Numbered from the stretch's first letter, positions 35,534 to 43,901 are shown. The stretch is DNA of 44,075 nucleotides from OLB6 sp964620125 (GCA_964620125.1 CAZUGQ010000022.1:1-44075), one strand, 5' to 3'. Made by a program: numbers and translations. The notes: generated by a model from the sequence alone, not told the origin.

Positions 35534-36127
35534 ATGCCACGCAGAAAACTTGTCTTTGTTCCTGGGCACTATTACCACATCTTCAACCGTGGTGCCTTAA
35601 AGTCCCGGTTGTTTCACGACAGAGCGGAGTACAAACTCTTTGTTGACCTGCTCAAGCACTACTGTATGGTATTCGACATAAAGTTGGTGGCTTTGTGTCT
35701 AATGCCTAATCACTTTCATATCGTAATTCAAATTGGAAGTTGTGCAGACGTCGCAGAGTTTATGCGGCGACTTAGTAGCACTTTCTCCAAAAAAGTTAAC
35801 CTAGCCTACCGCCGCTCTGGAACATTGGTTCAAGGACGTTACCGTGCCAAGCATATCCACGACATTCGCTACCTACGCCAAGTGTGCCGTTATGTTCATG
35901 TAAACCCCGTGAAAGCTGGTCTAGTTAGCCGACCAGAAGATTGGGAGTTTTCCGATTATCTCGAATGGGTGGGAAAACGAAACACACTGCATGAAAGAAA
36001 TACACTGAGCTCAGAGATTTTCCCATCTGTAAACGGATACGTTGACTATGTAACCGAGGAACTCGCACAAACCACTGAGGATCATACCGATTTTGGTCAT
36101 AGTCTCTTAGGCAAGGGATTGGCTTGA
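35534..36127 (+). CDS. REP-associated tyrosine transposase (RAYT, Y1 HUH type)
   Basis: A 197-aa single-strand DNA nuclease of the TnpA-REP family, related to IS200/IS605 transposases. It has the canonical start MPRRKLVFVPGHYYHIFNRG and the HUH-like motif LMPNHFHIVIQ (His60, His62). GTLVQGRYRAKHIHD and the helix RQVCRYVHVNPVKAGL follow, with candidate nucleophile Tyr120, then RPEDWEFSDYLEW. Nothing is missing. RAYTs are domesticated, usually single-copy, and process palindromic REP sequences. An adjacent ATG at 35531 is equally possible; GGGAG lies just upstream. The gene stands between a TGCCGGG palindrome and a TACCGGGA palindrome cluster, which makes it the likely source of those repeats. 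Confidence 0.93.
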   Translation: MPRRKLVFVPGHYYHIFNRGALKSRLFHDRAEYKLFVDLLKHYCMVFDIKLVALCLMPNHFHIVIQIGSCADVAEFMRRLSSTFSKKVNLAYRRSGTLVQGRYRAKHIHDIRYLRQVCRYVHVNPVKAGLVSRPEDWEFSDYLEWVGKRNTLHERNTLSSEIFPSVNGYVDYVTEELAQTTEDHTDFGHSLLGKGLA

Positions 36128-36163
36128 GAGTGGCTTGTGATTCATTATGCTCATCAGTAGACG

Positions 36164-36245
36164 TACCGGGACAAAAGGTGTCCCGGTACCTCTCCCGGTA
36201 CCTCTCCCGGTACCTCTCCCGGTACCTCTCCCGGTACCTCTCCGA
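36164..36245. repeat. 25-nt palindrome plus 12-bp tandem half-units downstream of RAYT
   Basis: One full unit TACCGGGA-CAAAAGGTG-TCCCGGTA (36164-36188) is followed by the 12-base unit TCCCGGTACCTC. That unit is repeated five times from 36181 to 36240, the first copy being the unit's own right arm. So the right arm has been multiplied alone. It lies 36 bases after the RAYT stop and 84 bases before the cysS start. Confidence 0.95.
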
Positions 36246-36328
36246 CAACGCTTCAACCTCCCACGCACCCCTCGCTCACTACTCCGAACTGCCGTACATG
36301 TCAACACAATTGACACTATTATTGAGCT

Positions 36329-37963
36329 ATGCGACTTCACCTCTATAACACTCTCACACGGTCCACAGAAATCTTTACCCCAGCCGATGGGTCACAAATC
36401 GTGAGAATCTACTCATGTGGACCTACCGTCTACAATACAGCCCATATCGGCAATCTCCGCTCGTTCCTTTCTGCCGACCTTATCCAGCGCACCCTGCGAG
36501 TTGTGGGTGGCTACGATGTGCGCTGGGTTATGAATATCACGGACATCGACGATAAAATCATTCGCGACTCATCAGATGCCTCGCCGAACTGGGTACCCGC
36601 CATGGGACCACAATCATCTGACCCAGATGACAACACCCGTGCCCACTCCAACCTTCGGCGGTTCACAGAATACTTTACTGATATCTTCCTGGCCGACCTT
36701 GCAGCCGTTGGCATCCGCCACGATCACTTTGCCTCTATGCCCCGTGCCACAGCGTTCATCCCACAAATGCAGGAACTCGTTCGCGAGATTCATCAAGCTG
36801 GCTTCGCATACGAACGTGATGGCTCTGTGTACTTCAACGTTAGTGCCTATAGAGAAAAACACTCCTACGGACGATTGTTCAGCATCGATTGGGGAAACTT
36901 CCGTGAAGGGGCTCGAATAGATGCGGACGAGTATGATCGAGATTCAATCAGCGATTTCGTGCTGTGGAAGGCACGAAAAGATGGAGAGCCGTATTGGGAC
37001 TTTGTGTTTCACGACGGTGGTGCAGAAAAACATCTACCAGGCAGACCAGGATGGCATCTCGAATGCTCCGCAATGTCCCGCGAACTCATCGGCCCCCTAC
37101 CATTCGACATTCACACGGGTGGTATCGATTTGCGATTCCCACACCATGAAGATGAGTTGGCACAATGCTGCGCTGCGCACTCAGTGCACACGAACGGGCA
37201 TCAAACGTTTACTGAACAAGCAAACGTGTGGATGCATAATGAATTTCTGGAAGTAGAGGGCCAGAAAATGAGCAAGTCACTTGGGAATTTTTTCGTACTC
37301 AGTGACTTGCGTGACCGAGGCTTGGACCCACTAGATGTTCGATTAGCCCTAATCGGTGCTCACTACCGCAGTGTATTGAACTTTACATTCGATGGTGTAA
37401 AGGGGGCTTCGGTAGCGCGTAGGAAAGTTCAGGATTACATCTGGAATGCACTCGAGAAACTTGATCACCACGGCATTGTGCAGGAAGATGAGCTCGACAA
37501 GAATAGTTCGGAGAAGGTTAACGCTGACGTACGACGAATTGTTGATGGGCACGCAACTACAGGTGGGTATGACGGAGATAGTGTAAACACTGCCGATCGA
37601 TTGAATGGCCCGCTGTCGAGGGTGTTTGCTGCCCTTGCCGATGATATTCATACACCAAAAGCACTAGCGGAGTTGTACACGTTTGTCGCCGGTAATCCCG
37701 TTTCATCAATGGATCCCTCGCAGGTGAAACGAGTGCTTTCTGATCTTAGACTTGTAAACGAGGTGATAGGCGTGTGGTCTTTCGATGAGAGACCAGTGCT
37801 TACGATTCCTGATCGCGTCGTTGCACTTGCAGAGAAACGCGAGTTGATGAGGAAGACACAGCAGTGGGCAGAGAGTGATCGAATACGGAAGGAGATCGCT
37901 GATGAAGGATGGGAAGTGAAGGACACTAAGGATGGGTATTCGCTGACTCCTCGCCAGCAGTAG
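36329..37963 (+). CDS. cysS: Cysteinyl-tRNA synthetase
   Basis: Class I synthetase that charges tRNA-Cys. The 544-aa product has the Cys-type zinc/HIGH region IYSCGPTVYNTAHIGNLRSFLSADL (about residues 26-50), VMNITDIDDKII, WHLECSAMS, the zinc His in FPHHEDELAQ, and KMSKSLGNFF. It is longer than the usual ~470-490 residues because of an extra acidic stretch after WNALEKLDHHGIVQ (about 375-425). It ends with a typical anticodon-binding tail (REKRELMRKTQQWAESDRIRKEI-like). The gene stops with TAG, showing that TAG is an ordinary stop here. Confidence 0.98.
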   Translation: MRLHLYNTLTRSTEIFTPADGSQIVRIYSCGPTVYNTAHIGNLRSFLSADLIQRTLRVVGGYDVRWVMNITDIDDKIIRDSSDASPNWVPAMGPQSSDPDDNTRAHSNLRRFTEYFTDIFLADLAAVGIRHDHFASMPRATAFIPQMQELVREIHQAGFAYERDGSVYFNVSAYREKHSYGRLFSIDWGNFREGARIDADEYDRDSISDFVLWKARKDGEPYWDFVFHDGGAEKHLPGRPGWHLECSAMSRELIGPLPFDIHTGGIDLRFPHHEDELAQCCAAHSVHTNGHQTFTEQANVWMHNEFLEVEGQKMSKSLGNFFVLSDLRDRGLDPLDVRLALIGAHYRSVLNFTFDGVKGASVARRKVQDYIWNALEKLDHHGIVQEDELDKNSSEKVNADVRRIVDGHATTGGYDGDSVNTADRLNGPLSRVFAALADDIHTPKALAELYTFVAGNPVSSMDPSQVKRVLSDLRLVNEVIGVWSFDERPVLTIPDRVVALAEKRELMRKTQQWAESDRIRKEIADEGWEVKDTKDGYSLTPRQQ

Positions 37964-38036
37964 TTGAGAGCAATGAGTACACAATTGATTTCACCATGAG
38001 TCGAGCCCGAGGAGAGGGTCTCGCCAGTACCTGCCT

Positions 38037-38972
38037 ATGGTAAATCACACTACGATTATCGGTCCTGGTGCTGTTGGAATGCACCTAGCAAAAACAGCTG
38101 ACGAGCTGATCGGCAGAGATCAGTGGAAGACGTGGCTTGCTTCGATACCCGATCCACCTGCTGTAGAAGATGAATACGATGTGTACGCTCCACCCTTAAT
38201 TATCCTAGCTGTACCATATTCAGAGTTAGATACACTCGTTGCCGACCTAGCCACTGCACTGGAATCGAAGACCGGTAATAGAGTGGTTGCACATACGAAT
38301 GGATCGGCTGGCCTTGAAATCCTGGCACCACTGCGGCGCGTACGATGCTGGGTTGGAGCTGTGCATCCGTTCCAAACGTTCAGTCAAGAGATGACAACGA
38401 ATCTTGAAGGGACAGGTTGGGGTGTGGAATGTGATGATGTTGCCTGGCCCATACTGTATGAATGGATAACTGATGATTTAGGCGGGATGGCCCATCGTTT
38501 CACAACTCGCAGCGAGACGGAGCGCCACCTGTACCATGCAGCAGCAGTTGCAGCGAGCAATTTAATGTATGCCTCCATTCATTTGTCGAGACAACTTGCG
38601 CACCGAGCAGGCATCCCTCCGTCCACCTTTCTTTCGCCGATTTTAGAGCAGACGATACAGAATGCCTCTGCGGTATTAAGGGAAATGGATACCAAAGCCC
38701 CCTTCCCAATAACCGGTCCGCTAGCTCGTGGCGAGATAAGCACGATAACATCGCAGATTGAAGCTTTGACGCCGGATGAGCGAAGAATTTATTCGCTTTT
38801 ATCGCTCGCTTTACTGGAGGTTTTGGAAGCGACTACAAGTGGCAAGGTTGCAGATTCGCGGAAGGCTGCCGCGCCGTCGAGTGATGACGCATCAGCTACT
38901 CTTCGCAATCTTCTTCTCTCGGAAATACAGAAAGAGTGGGAAGGGGCCGGCAAGACCAAAGGCAAGCGATAG
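38037..38972 (+). CDS. Rossmann-fold DUF2520 family protein
   Basis: A 311-aa protein resembling pyrroline-5-carboxylate reductase-like oxidoreductases annotated DUF2520. It has an NAD(P) loop (TIIGPGAVGMHLA, residues 6-18) and IILAVPYSELDTLVADLA. It also has VVAHTNGSAGLEILAPLRR and the diagnostic VGAVHPFQTFS, followed by an all-helical C-terminal domain (HAAAVAASNLMYASIHLSRQL, PLARGEISTI). The reaction is not known. The last 81 bases overlap, antisense, the end of the DUF2834 gene. An AAGCCCCCTT word is at 38695-38704. Confidence 0.88.
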   Translation: MVNHTTIIGPGAVGMHLAKTADELIGRDQWKTWLASIPDPPAVEDEYDVYAPPLIILAVPYSELDTLVADLATALESKTGNRVVAHTNGSAGLEILAPLRRVRCWVGAVHPFQTFSQEMTTNLEGTGWGVECDDVAWPILYEWITDDLGGMAHRFTTRSETERHLYHAAAVAASNLMYASIHLSRQLAHRAGIPPSTFLSPILEQTIQNASAVLREMDTKAPFPITGPLARGEISTITSQIEALTPDERRIYSLLSLALLEVLEATTSGKVADSRKAAAPSSDDASATLRNLLLSEIQKEWEGAGKTKGKR

Positions 38973-39225
38973 GAGCCAGAACACCCATACATTTTTCATC
39001 GACAGGCGTTTTGCTTCGCTCCATGACCAGATGGTAAAAACTGTAACCACACACAGAAGGTCAACTGTGAATCCGGTAGCATACTCGGTTGGCGAACATT
39101 CCTTGTATGGTAAGAGAGGGTGCCGTCCAGAACAAAACGTTACCATCTGCTACGCTAGCCTCCAGGAGCCAGTAGAGTGGAGCAAGGAAACCGAGGATGG
39201 CAAGGAAGAGGTAGGTGGTTTTCAT
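38892..39225 (-). pseudogene. DUF2834-type small membrane protein, frameshifted
   Basis: From the ATG at 39225 the frame reads MKTTYLFLAILGFLAPLYW... to ...IQGMFAN, then goes out of frame and stops at 39061-39063. In the next frame the sequence continues EYATGFTVDLLCVV..., EAKRLSMKNVWVFW and PLFLYFREKK, ending at 38892. Joined at AAC/GAG (about 39087-39092), the two parts give a ~110-residue, three-helix membrane protein with the DUF2834 layout (short MFAN loop, EAKRLSMK after helix 2, PLFLYFRE at the end). One extra base (a C on the coding strand in AACCGAG) explains the break. This could be a real mutation or a sequencing error. The 3' end overlaps the DUF2520 gene by 81 bases antisense. 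Confidence 0.75.
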
Positions 39226-39260
39226 GGGGAATCGGGGAAATATGGTTTTTTATTGAGCAC

Positions 39261-39289
39261 GGTACCGGGACAAGAGGTGTCCCGGTACC
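39261..39289. repeat. Single 25-nt palindrome with GGTACC ends
   Basis: TACCGGGA-CAAGAGGTG-TCCCGGTA (core 39263-39287), bracketed to GGTACC on both sides. It lies between the rpe stop and the DUF2834 start, both on the minus strand. On that strand the bases following the hairpin are A-rich, not T-rich, so it is not an intrinsic terminator. Confidence 0.95.
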
Positions 39290-39318
39290 AACATTCACCA
39301 AGGAGCTCTAGAAGCACC

Positions 39319-39966
39319 TCAACCCTGCTTCCTCATCTCCCGAAGATTCTTCTCGATATCACCGACCATAACACCACTGCCGCTAACAATAACACTTGCG
39401 CCGGCAGCTACAACACTACCAACATTCTCAATCTTGATGCCACCATCTACTTCGATCTCCACATGCGAATAACCATTCCCATCTAACCAGGAACGTAACG
39501 TTTCGCAACGCCGAAGGAATGATGGTATGAATTGCTGACCACCATAACCCGGATTAACACTCATCAACAAGATGAAGTCAGCAACTTCAGCGGCCTCCAT
39601 GGCAAAATCCAACGGGGTCGTCGGGTTGAGCGCTACCCCAGCTCGACATCCACGTTGACGTATCCTCTGCAGCGTGCGATGAAGGTGATGGCATACTTCG
39701 GCGTGCACACTAATCCACCCAGCACCCGCATCGGCAAACTGCTCCACCTGATGATCCGCATTGGTAACCATTAGATGTACATCAAGCGGCAATGCCGTGC
39801 ACGATCGCAAGGCACTCATGATTACTGGCCCCATCGTTATCGGTGGCACAAAATGCCCGTCCATGACGTCGACATGTAACACATCAGCACCACCACGTTC
39901 ACAAGCGGCAACCACATCCGCCAGCCGAGTGAAATCAGCCGATAGAAGGGAGGGGGCTAAGATCAT
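39319..39966 (-). CDS. rpe: Ribulose-phosphate 3-epimerase
   Basis: Interconverts ribulose-5-phosphate and xylulose-5-phosphate in the pentose phosphate pathway. The 215-aa TIM barrel has LAPSLLSADF (residues 3-12), VDVMDGHFVPPITMGP (metal Asp/His and catalytic Asp), LDVHLMV, SVNPGYGGQQFIP, EVDGGI and the phosphate-binding GSGVM. All active-site residues are present and the length is standard. An AGGGGGCT word overlaps the third to fifth codons (39951-39958). Confidence 0.97.
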   Translation of the reverse strand: MILAPSLLSADFTRLADVVAACERGGADVLHVDVMDGHFVPPITMGPVIMSALRSCTALPLDVHLMVTNADHQVEQFADAGAGWISVHAEVCHHLHRTLQRIRQRGCRAGVALNPTTPLDFAMEAAEVADFILLMSVNPGYGGQQFIPSFLRRCETLRSWLDGNGYSHVEIEVDGGIKIENVGSVVAAGASVIVSGSGVMVGDIEKNLREMRKQG

Positions 39967-40616
39967 TTTGCTAGCCTGTCTATAAATGTTGTTAGACTCG
40001 ACGAGTTTTCGCTATCAACACTAAACTAGCAGTCGGTATCGGTTGTTGTGACACGTCTGAATGGTTTATTGCCTCACCTGCTTGTTGACGTTCGTGTCCA
40101 CGACGTCCGCTTTACGATCTGTACCTGCATTGTGAATCCTTACACAACTGCATTTCAAACCCCAGAGTGTGCACTCGGATAATCTCGGTCTAAGGCTTAG
40201 CTGTTCCAGTGCCGACTTGCCGAGCATGTGAGGATTTGCGGAGAATGCCGCTGTCGGAAGGATTCAAACAAAGGCGAGCTATGTACTACGGAGAATGCGG
40301 TTGTCAGCGAGTTGTAAACAAATGCGAACTACATACTGAGCAGAGTACCTGCGTACGCGGAACATGGAGAAACACATGTGTGTCGTAGCTAGGCAAGCCG
40401 TAACAGGATAGGCGAGGTGCTCCGTTGCGGTTCAGTTCCCAGTCCCCATGTTGTTGGTACTGTTTTACACTGTAGTAGCCGCATCCAATGTCACCGACTG
40501 GTGACGTCTCGAGACCAGCATCAACTGCTACTCCCACACGTCGAAGCTGACCGTAGCTGCTGCATGCCAAAGCCCCCTATCGTGCGTCTGTGAAACACGA
40601 TCGCACGTGTTGGCAC
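39967..40616. other. Gene-free 650-bp region
   Basis: No credible gene. It contains the 50-bp direct repeat at 40239-40338 and an AAGCCCCCT word (40570-40578). An 88-codon minus-strand frame (40304-40570) overlaps the repeat; its composition is not convincing and I see no ribosome binding site. No tRNA recognised. The rpe promoter should lie in its left part. Confidence 0.55.
40239..40338. repeat. Imperfect 50-bp direct repeat
   Basis: Two adjacent 50-base copies, both starting CGGAGAATGC, align without gaps and agree in roughly three quarters of positions (shared AAACAAA and CGA-CTA blocks). Unrelated to the CCGGG palindromes. Diverged enough to be an old duplication. Confidence 0.7.
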
Positions 40617-42161
40617 CTAGCTGGCTGACAGTCTGTGGAGGTGATCGTTGATGCGATCCCAGAACGTACGATCGCACGTGATAGGCGGAAGCGACGCGGC
40701 GCGAACAACGTCGCTGACGTAGGCACTTGTGCGCATACCCACAAGTACAGTGCCTATACCGGGAGTATTGCGTGGAAGGTGGATGGCCAGGTGTTGCAGC
40801 GGCGTGTTTGCACGTGCACCAGCCTCCTCACACAGGGCAACACGAAGTTCTTCGAGGGACGCGTTCTCTTCCATCGCATACAAGGCATCTAGCTGGTCGA
40901 GTACGTGCGTTACATTCGCTACATAATCAGCGGCTTGGGGATAGCGGCTTGCCACAGTAAGGCGTGAATCTAAGTACATCCGCCGAGCATCCCGATAATG
41001 CACTATGCCTTCGAAGCGGTTCCAAGACTGACACAAGGCACCAGCTACGCGAAAGGTTTCTTGCAGCAAGTCGCGCTCGTGCTCCTTAGCAGATGTTTCC
41101 TTGATGATTCCTTGTAGGACATCGTGTTCTTCTACCTCAAGCTTGTGAATGCGATCCTCCAATGCACTTGGATTTGCAGCATCCAGAGGCGTGGAGTGTG
41201 TGACCAATCGGATTAGATCAGTCCCAACAACTGCATTGAGCAAACGATTTGCTACTACGTGAACACCTGCCTGTACGGCTTCCTCAAGAAGCGTTAGGCC
41301 GCTCGCGCTGATCTGAGTAGCAGGAGCATGTTCAATGATGTTGAACGGCAACTGAATGTATCTGAATGCATGACCCGAGCCCCCTACTGATATCGCTATA
41401 TCTAGACACGCACGAAGTGAAAGTGCATCGAAGAACGTGGGGGGGGAAGCAAAGGTATTGCTGCTGACTCCATACGCTTTTATGCGACCGAGCCGAACTT
41501 GACGTTCCAACCATTCCATTGCCAAGGCAAGCTGACCGTCGAGAGTTGTGCGTGCCGAAGCAATAGCATCTTGTAACTCCTGATTGCTTGTTGTAGTTGA
41601 AGTCGCAGATGACTGTGTATGCACGTCATCCACTGCATCACGTTGCTCCGAATGGTTGTCTAACACAGGCTCGGTGCGGATGCCGGTTCTTGCCGCCATC
41701 AGTGACTGTGTTTGCTGATATGCCCATTGGAGCATCATTTCCGGGTTATGCAGTAGCAACACATCAACGAAAGAGCGTTGTAAGCGCTCCAGCGAAGACG
41801 ACAGTACATCGTCTAAGAAATCGGGGTGAAGACTATAGGCAAGCTTGTCAGTGAATGCCACTGAGTTTGGAAGGGGGCTTCCGAATACGCCGTAGGTGCG
41901 AAGCAGGTCGAGCGTATGTCCCTCTGCGATTCCCACCTTGGTGATGATTGTGGAAGTGGAGGAACGCCCGGCAAGTACTGTGCCCAGTGCTGACTCACTG
42001 CTGCCATTGGTGTAGGTGCTGGCGGTGTCGAACGTAGAGAAACCATTGTCGAGTGCGCAGCGCAGTGCGTCGAGATGGGCAGGATTGTTATCTGAAACAC
42101 GATAACAACCCATGCCAACGGTAGCGGCGATGGGGGGGGAGATGAGGGTTGTGGCAGCCAC
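40617..42161 (-). CDS. Aldo/keto reductase family protein, extended (514 aa)
   Basis: An NADPH-dependent oxidoreductase fold with the full catalytic set: Asp45 and Tyr50 (FDTASTYTNG), Lys75 (IITKVG) and His138 (VDVLLLHNPE). Usual family members have ~280-340 residues. This one has an insertion after LLLHNPEMMLQWAYQQ (about residues 150-200, Ser/Thr-rich) and a long helical segment (about 330-450) before the closing motif HLPRNTPGIGTVLVGMRT. GTG start overlapping the upstream stop by one base (TAGTG). An eight-C tract on the coding strand (42132-42139) occupies codons 8-10, where slippage would frameshift nearly the whole protein. Substrate unknown. Confidence 0.87.
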   Translation of the reverse strand: MAATTLISPPIAATVGMGCYRVSDNNPAHLDALRCALDNGFSTFDTASTYTNGSSESALGTVLAGRSSTSTIITKVGIAEGHTLDLLRTYGVFGSPLPNSVAFTDKLAYSLHPDFLDDVLSSSLERLQRSFVDVLLLHNPEMMLQWAYQQTQSLMAARTGIRTEPVLDNHSEQRDAVDDVHTQSSATSTTTSNQELQDAIASARTTLDGQLALAMEWLERQVRLGRIKAYGVSSNTFASPPTFFDALSLRACLDIAISVGGSGHAFRYIQLPFNIIEHAPATQISASGLTLLEEAVQAGVHVVANRLLNAVVGTDLIRLVTHSTPLDAANPSALEDRIHKLEVEEHDVLQGIIKETSAKEHERDLLQETFRVAGALCQSWNRFEGIVHYRDARRMYLDSRLTVASRYPQAADYVANVTHVLDQLDALYAMEENASLEELRVALCEEAGARANTPLQHLAIHLPRNTPGIGTVLVGMRTSAYVSDVVRAASLPPITCDRTFWDRINDHLHRLSAS

Positions 42162-42697
42162 TACCGTCCGCCAAAAATGATGCCCAATTGAACACCGTAT
42201 GGAGTGGCACCACGCTCATTTGTGAACCACATACCAACAGCTGTTGCATGAACGCGAATGTTTGTTGCGACTTCGATGCAGCCGCCCAAACCCACCTGTG
42301 ATGCCAGCCCAACGGTAAGTGTAGGATCGGTGAAGAAGTCGAACCCGGTAAGGCCGCTGTTCGAGGTTAGTCCCAGCCCCGTTGTGAGGTATGCGAAAGC
42401 ACCCAATCGTCCGGTGCCTACCAGCCAATAGCCCAAGCCCCCTTCCAGAGCGAGGGCATCGCGTTCGCCCACGCCGGTTGTGACAAGTGTACCACCGGCC
42501 CAGAGGCGTCTGTCATCCGAGGCAGTTGCGAAGACGTTCAGGCCGAAGCCATCGTTGAAGCGGTCATTGTTTTGTGGCACCCAAACGCGATGGATGCTAA
42601 GCATGGACCATGACGTAGCAGGAGTGCGGTCGGCCCCCATCTCGGTTTGAGCGAGGATAGGGCAGGAGGCCAAGAGGAGGAGGAGGGCGATGGGCAT
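42161..42697 (-). CDS. Small predicted outer-membrane barrel protein (178 aa)
   Basis: Signal peptide MPIALLLLLASCPILAQ followed by a short Gly/aromatic-rich protein with alternating strands (LWAGGTLVTTGVG, ALEGGLGYWLVGTG, FAYLTTGLGLTSNSG) and a C-terminal YGVQLGIIFGGR. This looks like a small barrel or porin-like protein; no family recognised. The signal could also be a lipobox variant (LLASC), making a lipoprotein. The start at 42697 is set by the signal peptide; the frame remains open upstream only through the repeat array. It is co-transcribed with the aldo/keto reductase. Confidence 0.75.
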   Translation of the reverse strand: MPIALLLLLASCPILAQTEMGADRTPATSWSMLSIHRVWVPQNNDRFNDGFGLNVFATASDDRRLWAGGTLVTTGVGERDALALEGGLGYWLVGTGRLGAFAYLTTGLGLTSNSGLTGFDFFTDPTLTVGLASQVGLGGCIEVATNIRVHATAVGMWFTNERGATPYGVQLGIIFGGR

Positions 42698-42742
42698 GGG
42701 GCAAGATATTGAAAGCTGACCGGGAGTCGTAATTCGGAGTGG

Positions 42743-42854
42743 TACCGGGACAGTAGCACTCCCGATACCGTTACCGGGACAATACGACTCCCGGTAACAG
42801 TACCGGGACAATACGACTCCCGGTAACAGTACCGGATTCACTCCTGCACCGGTA
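42743..42854. repeat. Four 25-nt palindromes at 29-bp spacing, upstream of trpS
   Basis: Units start at 42743, 42772, 42801 and 42830, each 29 bases apart. Loops are CAGTAGCAC, CAATACGAC, CAATACGAC and a degenerate fourth. A broken opposite-strand fragment lies at about 42718. The set fills the divergent space between the small barrel gene (42697) and trpS (42877), so any promoters for both genes must coexist with it. Confidence 0.95.
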
Positions 42855-42876
42855 GGTTACCTCAATAACTTTGCCA

Positions 42877-43875
42877 ATGGACAAACCCGTAATCCTCTCT
42901 GGCATGCAGCCATCAGGCGAGTTGACAATCGGTCACGTGGCCGGTGCTTTGAAAAATTGGGTCAAACTGCAGCATGACTTCGATTCACTGTTTTGCGTGG
43001 TAGACCAGCATGCAATCACGGTCCGCCAAGAACCTGCAAAACTTCGTAAATGGACACTCGACATCGCGGCCATGTACCTGGCGGCAGGAGTCGATCCTTC
43101 GAAAAGTGTGGTCTTCATTCAGTCACATGTTCCAGAGCATGTCCAGTTAGCCTGGGTGCTTACGTGTATGACAGGCATGGGTGAGTGTGCTCGGATGACG
43201 CAGTTCAAGGATAAGAGCGATAGGCACAGTGATAACGTGAATGTTGGCCTTTTTACCTACCCCATCCTCATGGCTGCGGATATTTTACTGTATAACGCCA
43301 GCCTTGTACCGGTTGGGGAAGATCAAAAACAGCATCTGGAGCTTGCACGCAACCTGGCTGAACGTTTCAACCATCGGTACTCCGAAACCTTTATCGTGCC
43401 AGAGCCCCATATCCCCGAAGTAGGCGGACGGATTATGAGCCTGCAGGAACCAGATCGAAAGATGTCGAAGTCGGACCCGAACCTCAACGCCTCCATCTTT
43501 CTGACTGACTCGGATGAACAGATCCGCAACAAAATCCGAAGGGCAGTGACCGACTCGGAGAACTCAATCGTTTTTGATGAGGATAGGCGACCAGGAATCT
43601 CAAACCTCATCACGCTTCTTCACATCGCAACAAACCGCTCTGTAGACGAAATCGTTGCCGAGTGGCGCAGTGCAACTGGCTATGCTGAATTCAAAGAAGC
43701 AGTAGCAAACGCCGTTGCCAACTACATCCGCCCCATCCGTGAACGTTTCATTGCCATTCGCAGTGACGCAGACACTTTGACGCAGATACTACGTGAAGGG
43801 GCCGAGTCAGCGCGGGCGCGGGCTAGGAAGGTGCTGCGGAAGGTATATAAAAAGACGGGATTTGTTGAAGGGTAG
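42877..43875 (+). CDS. trpS: Tryptophanyl-tRNA synthetase
   Basis: Class I synthetase charging tRNA-Trp. The 332-aa product has the HIGH-like motif GMQPSGELTIGHVAGALKNW (about residues 9-28), VVDQHAITV, LTYPILMAADILLY-type helix (LFTYPILMAADIL), PVGEDQKQHLELARNLA, and KMSKSDPN. Length is standard. The ATG at 42877 is preferred to a TTG two codons earlier. The start lies 22 bases after the last palindrome copy. Confidence 0.98.
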   Translation: MDKPVILSGMQPSGELTIGHVAGALKNWVKLQHDFDSLFCVVDQHAITVRQEPAKLRKWTLDIAAMYLAAGVDPSKSVVFIQSHVPEHVQLAWVLTCMTGMGECARMTQFKDKSDRHSDNVNVGLFTYPILMAADILLYNASLVPVGEDQKQHLELARNLAERFNHRYSETFIVPEPHIPEVGGRIMSLQEPDRKMSKSDPNLNASIFLTDSDEQIRNKIRRAVTDSENSIVFDEDRRPGISNLITLLHIATNRSVDEIVAEWRSATGYAEFKEAVANAVANYIRPIRERFIAIRSDADTLTQILREGAESARARARKVLRKVYKKTGFVEG

Positions 43876-43901
43876 GTGAAGGTTTCCGGAAGAATTACGA
43901 A

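Noticed and set aside
36157..36160. GTAG tetranucleotide before the palindrome near the RAYT as the REP guide sequence
   Set aside because: It is two bases off the hairpin and absent at the other copies, so it may be chance.
39261..39289. Intrinsic terminators at the GC-rich hairpins
   Set aside because: None of the hairpins is followed by a T run on the strand being transcribed; here the following bases are A-rich. They are dispersed repeats instead.
40304..40570. 88-codon minus-strand frame in the gene-free region
   Set aside because: No ribosome binding site, no recognisable domain, and it spans the 50-bp duplication.
1464..42444. AGGGGGCT as an FtsK-orienting (KOPS) motif
   Set aside because: KOPS are strongly strand-skewed; here copies are split about 13 to 10 between strands. 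A skew elsewhere in the genome cannot be excluded.
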